Assembly: GCF_000306785.1 (NCBI RefSeq)
Contig: NC_017955.1
Location: 248,001-312,000 of the forward strand
DNA from: Modestobacter italicus
Lineage (GTDB): Bacteria > Actinomycetota > Actinomycetes > Mycobacteriales > Geodermatophilaceae
Reading direction: 5' to 3'
DNA length: 64,000 nt
Made by a program: the position numbers and the translations under genes. Shown here piece by piece: positions 58,180 through 64,000 of the stretch (positions are counted from its first letter, which is position 1; each line of letters starts with the position of its first letter). The notes below the pieces were generated by a model. The model saw only the letters and a program-made list of their open reading frames with translations, was not told the DNA's origin and did no database searches.

Positions 58180-58728
58180 TCAGAGGTACTGGCCGCCGCC
58201 GTGCCGCACCTCGGGCTGGCCCTGGTCGACCGCGCCGGCCGGCAGCGCGCGCCGGCGCATCTCCTCCAGCTGCGCCCGGGCGGCCATCTGCTGGGCGAAC
58301 AGCGCCGTCTGGATGCCGTGGAAGACGCCCTCCAGCCAGCCGACCAGCTGCGCCTGGGCGATCCGCAGCTCGGCGTCCGACGGCGTCTCGTCGCCGTTGA
58401 ACGGCAGGGTGATCCGCTCCAGCTCCTCGCGCAGCTCCGGGGCGAGCCCCTGCTCGAGCTCCCGGATGGAGGAGGCGTGGATGTCGCGCAGCCGGTTGCG
58501 GCTGGCGTCGTCCAGCGGCGCCGCGCGCACCTCCTCGAGCAGCTGCTTGATCATCGTGCCGATCCGCATGACCTTCGCGGGCTGCTCGACCAGGTCGCCG
58601 ATGCCGGTCCCGCCCCCGCCGTCCGGACCGTCGCCCTGGGGCATGGCCATCGCGCCCACCGGCTGACCGTCGGGGCCGACGACGAGGACCTGCTGCGGGT
58701 GCTGCTCACCGGGACGGGGTGCTGTCAT
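58180..58728 (-). CDS. bpa: Bacterial proteasome activator Bpa
   Basis: Protein of 182 residues of the Bpa/PafE family, an ATP-independent ring that opens the 20S proteasome gate in actinobacteria. The C-terminus is GGGQYL, the GQYL motif that docks on the proteasome. The helical core (VMRIGTMIKQLLEEVRAAPL, LDDASRNRLRDIHASSIREL, LVGWLEGVFHGIQTALFAQQ) matches the family; the Gly/Pro/Gln-rich N-terminus is disordered-looking. ATG 58728 is favoured; an upstream in-frame start at 58755 adds nine residues. It indicates that the organism has a 20S proteasome. Confidence 0.93.
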   Translation of the reverse strand: MTAPRPGEQHPQQVLVVGPDGQPVGAMAMPQGDGPDGGGGTGIGDLVEQPAKVMRIGTMIKQLLEEVRAAPLDDASRNRLRDIHASSIRELEQGLAPELREELERITLPFNGDETPSDAELRIAQAQLVGWLEGVFHGIQTALFAQQMAARAQLEEMRRRALPAGAVDQGQPEVRHGGGQYL

Positions 58729-58826
58729 GCCCCCATCCTGCCCCGGTCCGGGCACGGGGCGGCGGGCCGCCCGGCCGCGTCGCTCGCCGCCGCGGGGGAC
58801 CCAGGGAGACTGACTACGCTCCCGCC

Positions 58827-60044
58827 ATGTCGTCGGGGGCGGGGCAGCTGGACGTGGCGCGCGTCCGCGGGCTGTTCCCGGGGCTCTCCGACGGCCTGGT
58901 GCACACCGACGGCCCCGGTGGGGCGCTGGTGCCGGAGTCCGTGGTGCGCGCGGTGTCCCAGGCCATGCGGGTGCCGATCGCCGACCGCGGTGGGGTGTTC
59001 GCCTCCTCCGCCCGCGCCGAGCAGCTGGTCTCCGGCGCGCGGACCGCCGTCGCCGACCTGGTGGGCGCCGTCCCGGCCGGCGTCGTCCTCGGCCCCAACG
59101 TGACCTCGCTGACCTACGCGGTGGCCCGGGCGCTGGGCAAGCACTGGCGGCGCGGCGACGAGATCGTGGTCAGCCGGCTCGACCACGACGCCAACATCCG
59201 GCCCTGGCTGCAGATCGCCGACGAGATCGGCATGGTGGTCCGGTGGGCCGAGGTCGACATCGAGACCGGGGAGCTGCCGGACTGGCAGTACGACGAGCTG
59301 CTCACCGACCGCACCCGGTTGGTGGCGGTGACCGCGGCGAGCAACGCGATCGGCACCTGCCCCGACGTGACCGCGATCGGCCTGCGCGCGCACCGGGCCG
59401 GCGCCCTGGTCTACGTCGACGCCGCGCACGCCGCGCCGCACATGCTGCTGGACATCACCCAGCTGGAGGCCGACTTCGTCGCGCTGTCGGCCTACAAGTG
59501 GGGCGGGCCGCACGTCGGCGCGGTGGTCGCCCACCCCGGGCTGCTCGGCGAGCTCCGCCCGGACAAGCTGGTGCCCGCGCCCGACCGGGTGCCCGACCGG
59601 TTCGAGCAGGGCTCCCCGCCCTACGAGCTGTACGCCGGCGTCGCCGCCTCGGTCGACCACCTCGCCGCGCTGTGCCCGGAGACGCCGGGCACCCGCCGGG
59701 AGCGGCTGGCCGTGTCGCTGTCCGCCGTCGGCCGCTACGAGGACGCGCTGTTCGACCGGCTCGACCGCGCGCTGCGGTCGATGGCCCACGTGCAGGTGCT
59801 CGGCTCGCCGCAGTACCGCACCCCGACCCTGTCGTTCACGCTGCCGCGGATGCGCCCGCGGCAGGTCGCCCGGGAGCTGGCCCGCCGCGGGGTCTGCGCC
59901 TGGGACGGCGACTTCTACTCCCGCGAGCTCTTCGACGCGATCGGGGCGAACGAGGACGGCGGCGCCGTCCGGCTCGGGCTGATGCACTACAACACGGTCG
60001 ACGAGGTCGACCACGTCATCGACAGCGTCGCCGCCCTGCGCTAG
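58827..60044 (+). CDS. Cysteine-desulfurase-like PLP enzyme
   Basis: Class V aminotransferase-fold protein of 405 residues. The PLP lysine is in VALSAYKWGGPHVG; VVSRLDHDANIRPWLQIA and YVDAAHAAPHMLLDI match the cysteine-desulfurase-like (VC1184-type) branch. The mobile catalytic cysteine loop of SufS/IscS is not obvious, so sulfur transfer is not assured. ATG lies six bases after TACGCT (58815-58820), suggesting leaderless translation. No Suf or Isc genes are adjacent. It converges on a quinone oxidoreductase gene across repeat copy C. Confidence 0.85.
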   Translation: MSSGAGQLDVARVRGLFPGLSDGLVHTDGPGGALVPESVVRAVSQAMRVPIADRGGVFASSARAEQLVSGARTAVADLVGAVPAGVVLGPNVTSLTYAVARALGKHWRRGDEIVVSRLDHDANIRPWLQIADEIGMVVRWAEVDIETGELPDWQYDELLTDRTRLVAVTAASNAIGTCPDVTAIGLRAHRAGALVYVDAAHAAPHMLLDITQLEADFVALSAYKWGGPHVGAVVAHPGLLGELRPDKLVPAPDRVPDRFEQGSPPYELYAGVAASVDHLAALCPETPGTRRERLAVSLSAVGRYEDALFDRLDRALRSMAHVQVLGSPQYRTPTLSFTLPRMRPRQVARELARRGVCAWDGDFYSRELFDAIGANEDGGAVRLGLMHYNTVDEVDHVIDSVAALR

Positions 60045-60050
60045 CTCTTC

Positions 60051-60106
60051 GGCCCCGCTGCAGGGGCCCGCCGCGAGCTTGCGAGTGGTGGGGGGCAGTG
60101 GGGTCC
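60051..60106. repeat. Structured repeat family 1, copy C
   Basis: Outer stem CCCCGCTGC/GCAGTGGGG (one wobble pair), inner stem CCCGCCGC/GTGGTGGG and apical GAGCTTGCGA (60075-60084), ending GGTCCTTC. It fills the gap between two convergent genes. Confidence 0.8.
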
Positions 60107-60110
60107 TTCG

Positions 60111-61100
60111 TCAGCCGTTGACGAGCAGGACCTTGCCGATGTGGTCGCTGGCCTCGACCAGGGCGTGGGCGTCGGCGGCCCGGGACATCGGCAGCCGGCG
60201 GTCCACGACCGGGCGGACGACGCCGCGCTCGACGTCGGGCCACACGTCGTGCCGGACCGCGGCGACGATCTCCGCCTTGCCGCCGGGGCCGGTCGGCGGG
60301 CGGGAGCGCAGCGTCGTCGCGGCCACCGACGCCCGCTTGCGCATGAGCTTCCCGAGGTCGAGCTCGGCCTTGGTGCCGCCCTGCATGCCGATGCCCACCA
60401 GCCGGCCGCCGGTGGCCAGCACGTCGACGTTCCGGGCCAGGTAGGCCGCGCCCATGATGTCCAGGACGACGTCCGCGCCGTGCCCGTCGGTGGCGTCCTT
60501 CACCACCTGCACGAAGTCCTCGTCCCGGTAGTTGACGGTGATCTCGGCGCCCAGCTCGCGGCAGAAGGCGAGCTTCGCGGCGCTGCCGGCGGTGGTCGCC
60601 ACCCGCGCACCGGCCCGGGCCGCCAGCTGGACGGCCATCGTGCCGATCCCGCTGCCCCCGCCGTGCACCAGGAAGACCTCGCCGGCCCGGAGCCCGGCGA
60701 GCATGAACACGTTGGACCACACCGTGCACACGACCTCGGGCAGCGCCGCCGCGGTGGCCAGCTCGACGCCGGCCGGGCGGGGGAGGAGCTGACCGGCCGG
60801 GACGGCGACCCGCTCGGCGTAGCCGCCGCCGGCCAGCAGCGCGCACACCTCGTCGCCGACCGACCAGCCGGTCACGCCCTCGCCGACCTCGCTGATGACG
60901 CCGCTGCACTCCAGACCCAGCACCTCCGAGGCGCCCGGCGGCGGCGGGTAGTGCCCCTGGCGCTGCAGCAGGTCGGCGCGGTTCACCGCGGCGGCGACCA
61001 CGTCGACCAGCACCTCGCCCGGACCGCACACCGGGTCGGGCACCTCGCCCCAGCCGAGGACCTCGGGACCGCCGGGCTCGCTGATCGTCACTGCGCGCAT
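60111..61100 (-). CDS. NAD(P)H quinone oxidoreductase, PIG3-like
   Basis: Medium-chain reductase of 329 residues without zinc ligands. VNRADLLQRQGHYPPPPGAS is the signature of the TP53I3/PIG3 group, and the Rossmann motif is LVHGGGSGIGTMAVQLAARAG. It should reduce ortho-quinones with NADPH. Upstream, the 129 bases to the membrane-protein gene hold no other frame. It is not obviously co-transcribed with any neighbour. Confidence 0.92.
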   Translation of the reverse strand: MRAVTISEPGGPEVLGWGEVPDPVCGPGEVLVDVVAAAVNRADLLQRQGHYPPPPGASEVLGLECSGVISEVGEGVTGWSVGDEVCALLAGGGYAERVAVPAGQLLPRPAGVELATAAALPEVVCTVWSNVFMLAGLRAGEVFLVHGGGSGIGTMAVQLAARAGARVATTAGSAAKLAFCRELGAEITVNYRDEDFVQVVKDATDGHGADVVLDIMGAAYLARNVDVLATGGRLVGIGMQGGTKAELDLGKLMRKRASVAATTLRSRPPTGPGGKAEIVAAVRHDVWPDVERGVVRPVVDRRLPMSRAADAHALVEASDHIGKVLLVNG

Positions 61101-61229
61101 GGCCCGACAGTAGAAGGAGGGCCCGGCGCGTCCAGGGGGCTGGTCCGGTCACCGGGCCGGTGCCACGCTGGTCGGGTCCGCCGGCGACAGCCGCGGCCCC
61201 GCGGTACGGCGGGCCGTCGGAGGTCTCCC

Positions 61230-62054
61230 ATGTCCGCTGACCCGGTTCCTGCCTGGACGCCGCAACCGCCTCCCGCTCGCTGGGGGCCCGGGCGGGTGGT
61301 GGCCCTGGTCCTGGGGCTGGTGCTCCTCGTCCCCGCGCTGGGCATGCTGGCCGGCGGTGGGGTGCTGCTGTGGGCCGACCAGTCGCAGCGGACCGGCGAC
61401 GGCTTCCTGCTCTCCCCGTCGGGGGACGTCTCGACCGACGGGTACGCGCTGACCAGCGATCGGATCGACCTCGGCACCGACGCCGACTGGGTCCCGGTCT
61501 CCGCCGCGCTCGGGACGACGATGGTGCGGGCCACCGGCAGCGGGCCGGACCTGTTCGTCGGCATCGGCCCCAGCGACCAGGTGACCTCCTACCTGGGCGA
61601 CGTCCAGCGGGCGGTCCTCGACGACCTCGGCCAGGACGGCGCGGTCATCGACCGGGAGGTGGCCGGCGGGGCGCCCGCGGGGCCGCCCGGAGCGCAGCCG
61701 TTCTGGACCGAGCAGACCAGCGGGGCCGGGCGGCAGCAGCTGACCTGGGAGCCGGCGGACGGCGACTGGACGGTCGTGGTCATGAACGCCGACGGGTCGG
61801 CCGGGGTCTCCGCCGACCTGCGGGTCGGTGCGGAGCTGCCCGCGCTGACCGGGATCGCCTGGGGCGTGCTGATCGGCGGTGCGCTGCTCACGCTGGTCGC
61901 CGTCACGATCGTCCTGCTGGCGGTGCGCCGGCCCCGGGCGCGGGGGCAGCTCCCTCCGTCGGCACCGCCGACCCCGGCCTGGCAGCCGCCCGCTCCGCGC
62001 ACGGACCCCACCGGGGACCCGGTCCGGGGCTCCTCCCGGGACCAGGTGACCTGA
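61230..62054 (+). CDS. Two-helix membrane protein with large exported domain
   Basis: Protein of 274 residues that I cannot assign to a named family. A Pro-rich cytoplasmic start leads to TM1 (VVALVLGLVLLVPALGMLAG), an exported domain of about 150 residues (with DGFLLSPSGDVSTDGYALTS and VRATGSGPDLFVGIGPSDQV), TM2 (LIGGALLTLVAVTIVLLAV) and a Pro-rich tail. The exported part resembles putative surface proteins common in actinobacteria. GGAGG lies six bases before ATG. It converges on the hydrolase gene ten bases away. Confidence 0.78.
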   Translation: MSADPVPAWTPQPPPARWGPGRVVALVLGLVLLVPALGMLAGGGVLLWADQSQRTGDGFLLSPSGDVSTDGYALTSDRIDLGTDADWVPVSAALGTTMVRATGSGPDLFVGIGPSDQVTSYLGDVQRAVLDDLGQDGAVIDREVAGGAPAGPPGAQPFWTEQTSGAGRQQLTWEPADGDWTVVVMNADGSAGVSADLRVGAELPALTGIAWGVLIGGALLTLVAVTIVLLAVRRPRARGQLPPSAPPTPAWQPPAPRTDPTGDPVRGSSRDQVT

Positions 62055-62064
62055 CCGGGGCCGG

Positions 62065-63030
62065 TCAGCCGAGAGCGGCCCGGGTCTCGGTGACGAGCTC
62101 GGCGAGCGCCTGCGGGGCGCTGCGGCACAACCGGGGGAAGCTGAGGTACCCGTGCGGCATCCCGACGTACTCGGTCAGCCGCGCCGGGACGCCGGCCGCC
62201 CGCAGCGCGTCGGCGTACCGCACGCCGTCGTCCCGGATCGGGTCGTGCTCGGCCACCTGCACGAGCGCCGGGGGCAGCCCGGAGTGGTCGGCGGCGTGCA
62301 GCGGGGACGCGTAGGGCTGCCGGGGGTCCTGACCGCCCAGGTAGTGGTCGCGGAAGGCCACCACGTCGTCCTGCGTGAGGATCGGCGCGTGCGCGTTCTG
62401 CGCGATCGACGGGCTGCCCAGGGTGAGGTCCGTCGCCGGGTAGAGCAGGCCCTGGAAGCCGATCGCGGGTCCGGACCGGTCGCGGCTCATCAGGCTGACC
62501 ACCGCCGCCAGGTTGCCGCCGGCGCTGTCGCCCATGACCGCGACCCGGGTGGGGTCGGCGCCCAGGGCAGCGGCCCGGTCGACGAGGTCGACGAGCGCCG
62601 CGTAGCAGTCCTCGGCGGCCGCCGGCCAGCGGTGGTCGGGCGCCAGCCGGTAGTCGACCGACACCACGACCGCCGGCAGGGCGACGGCGACGTTGCTGCA
62701 CAGCCAGTCCGCGGCGTCCAGCGAACCGACCGTCCATCCACCGCCGTGGAAGTCGACCACCAGCGGCAACGGGTCCGTGCCCCCGCCGTGCGGCCGGTAC
62801 ACCCGCACCGGGAGCGGACCCTCGGCGCCGGCCGCCGTCTCGTCGGCCAGTTCCACGCCGCGGGCGACCGCACCGAAGAGCAGGTCGGTCAGCGGGTTGT
62901 GGCCGAGCCGCTGCTGCTTGGCGCGGGCGAGCTGGGCGTCGTCCATCCGGGCGACGGAGAACCGGCCGAAGACCCGGCCGGCCAGCCGGACCCGCAGGTC
63001 GAGCGGCGTGCCCGCCGGGGCCTCAGGCAC
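62065..63030 (-). CDS. Alpha/beta hydrolase, hormone-sensitive-lipase family
   Basis: Carboxylesterase-like enzyme of 321 residues. The oxyanion motif is DFHGGGWTVGS, the nucleophile serine is in VMGDSAGGNLAAV, and the Asp and His of the triad are in AEHDPIRDDG and GMPHGYLSF. These define the HSL (family IV) esterases that cleave short acyl esters. The GTG start overlaps the upstream acyl-CoA ligase stop by eight bases, so the two are coupled. Together they could release and activate a carboxylic acid; substrate unknown. Confidence 0.9.
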   Translation of the reverse strand: MPEAPAGTPLDLRVRLAGRVFGRFSVARMDDAQLARAKQQRLGHNPLTDLLFGAVARGVELADETAAGAEGPLPVRVYRPHGGGTDPLPLVVDFHGGGWTVGSLDAADWLCSNVAVALPAVVVSVDYRLAPDHRWPAAAEDCYAALVDLVDRAAALGADPTRVAVMGDSAGGNLAAVVSLMSRDRSGPAIGFQGLLYPATDLTLGSPSIAQNAHAPILTQDDVVAFRDHYLGGQDPRQPYASPLHAADHSGLPPALVQVAEHDPIRDDGVRYADALRAAGVPARLTEYVGMPHGYLSFPRLCRSAPQALAELVTETRAALG

Positions 63031-64000
63031 GGTTCTTGAGGTCCTTGCGCAGGATCTTGCCGGCCATCGACTTGGGCACCTGCTCGATGAACTCGACCAG
63101 CCGGATCTTCTTGTGCGGGGCCAGCCGCTCCGCCGCGTAGGCCTGCACGGCCTCGGCGGTGATCTGCGAGCCGGGCGCGCGGACGACGAAGGCCTTGGGC
63201 AGCTCCTCGCCGCTCTCGGCGTCCTGCACACCGATCACCGCGGCGTCGGCGATCTCCGGGTTGCCCAGCAGCACGGCCTCCAGCTCGGCCGGGGCGACCT
63301 GGTAGCCCTTGTACTTGATCAGCTCCTTGACCCGGTCGACGACGGTGTAGCGGCCCTCGTCGTCGACGACCGCCACGTCGCCGGTGTGCAGCCAGCCCTC
63401 GGCGTCGAGGGTCTCGGCGGTGGCCTGGGCGTTGTTCAGGTAGCCCTTCATCACCTGCGGCCCGCGGACCCACAGCTCACCGCGCTCGCCGGGGGCGGCG
63501 TCCTCGCCGGTGGCCGGGTCGATCAGCCGGCACTCGGTGTTGGGCAGCGCGTAGCCCACCGTGCCCTTGGGGGTGGGGCCGGCGCCCGCGGGCTCGTGGC
63601 CGGCCTCGGGGGTGGTGTGCGAGACCGGCGACAGCTCGGTCATGCCGTAGCCCTGCGAGACAGCGACGCCGTCCGAGGCGCCACGGCGCAGGCGGGTCTC
63701 GACGGCATGCGCCAGCGACTCGTCCAGCGGTGCCGCCCCTGAGGTGATGGTCCGCAGTGAAGAGAGGTCGAAGGAGTCGACCAGCGGGTGCTTGGCCAGC
63801 GCGACCAGGATGGGCGGGGCAACGTAGGCCCGGGTGACCCGCTGGTCCTGGATGGTGCGCAGGAACTGCTCGAGGTCGAAGCGGGGCAGCGTCACCACCG
63901 AGCAGCCCCAGGCCAGTCCCTGGTTCATCAGCACGGTGAGCCCGTAGATGTGGAAGAACGGCAGGACGGCGATGACCCGCTCGTCGCCCTCGTGCAGGTC
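63023..64000 (-). CDS. Acyl/aryl-CoA ligase, 4-coumarate-CoA-ligase-like (5' end outside window)
   Basis: The C-terminal ~325 residues of an AMP-forming ligase; the frame runs off the right edge. Visible motifs are LPFFHIYGLTVLMNQGL (4CL-like), the A5 motif GYGMTELSPVSHTT, A7/A8 (GWLHTGDVAVVDDEGRY, DRVKELIKYKGYQV) and the A10 lysine in KSMAGKILRKDL. It activates a carboxylic acid with ATP and CoA. Sequence style points to aryl or medium-chain substrates, not proven. It overlaps the esterase gene by eight bases, forming a two-gene unit. Confidence 0.92.
   Translation of the reverse strand, partial: DLHEGDERVIAVLPFFHIYGLTVLMNQGLAWGCSVVTLPRFDLEQFLRTIQDQRVTRAYVAPPILVALAKHPLVDSFDLSSLRTITSGAAPLDESLAHAVETRLRRGASDGVAVSQGYGMTELSPVSHTTPEAGHEPAGAGPTPKGTVGYALPNTECRLIDPATGEDAAPGERGELWVRGPQVMKGYLNNAQATAETLDAEGWLHTGDVAVVDDEGRYTVVDRVKELIKYKGYQVAPAELEAVLLGNPEIADAAVIGVQDAESGEELPKAFVVRAPGSQITAEAVQAYAAERLAPHKKIRLVEFIEQVPKSMAGKILRKDLKNRA

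Overview
The window is about 64 kb of very GC-rich, densely coding DNA with frequent GTG starts and short ATGA/GTGA overlaps. It comes from a high-GC actinobacterium. The gene mix (SigC-like ECF factor, GQYL-ended Bpa proteasome activator, SARP/BTAD regulator, GuaB1-type GMP reductase, chemoreceptors and diguanylate cyclases) resembles the Geodermatophilaceae (Blastococcus, Geodermatophilus, Modestobacter); that family assignment is an inference. I saw no rRNA or tRNA gene, CRISPR array or prophage.

Layout. 1-5.4 kb: end of a sugar ABC permease, a LacI regulator and araB-araD-araA, with an operator before araB. 5.4-11.7 kb: P450, SEC-C protein, CtaG-type copper/oxidase assembly protein, SigC-like sigma factor divergent from a zinc-finger anti-sigma-like membrane protein, arginine deiminase. 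11.7-20.4 kb: large BTAD/AAA regulator, flavin oxidoreductase, STAS protein, and a head-to-head pair of an alkyl-DHAP-synthase-like flavoprotein and GlpD. 20.4-25.5 kb: an unknown protein behind a sigma-28-type promoter, methyltransferase, TfoX-like protein, MFS transporter, TipA-like regulator, haloalkane dehalogenase. 25.5-35 kb: four GGDEF genes interleaved with a GDT1-family transporter, a yybP-ykoY manganese riboswitch, larC, a methyltransferase and a TPR-GGDEF-LarB fusion. 35-45.6 kb: pheA, two oxidoreductases, MerR, a GroES-like protein, metallopeptidase, guaB1, serS and two tandem Cof-type HAD genes, the first split by a decayed IS110 element. 45.6-51 kb: two chemoreceptors and a triple-CheW protein. 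51-58.2 kb: a B12-dependent diol/glycerol dehydratase operon with both reactivase subunits, an HbpS-like protein and a GAF regulator. 58.2-64 kb: bpa, a cysteine-desulfurase-like enzyme, quinone oxidoreductase, membrane protein, alpha/beta hydrolase and an acyl-CoA ligase running off the window.

How genes work together. The arabinose genes convert imported L-arabinose to D-xylulose 5-phosphate. Two chemoreceptors and an uncharacterised gene share the same promoter motif (GGGTCRA-N15-GCCGATGACAG), tying that gene to the motility regulon. The diol dehydratase genes form a complete enzyme plus reactivase unit, but no shell or aldehyde-processing genes are in view.

The most unusual features are the GGDEF-LarB fusion near larC, the larC stop codon lying inside the manganese riboswitch, and two families of structured intergenic repeats whose stems show compensatory base changes.
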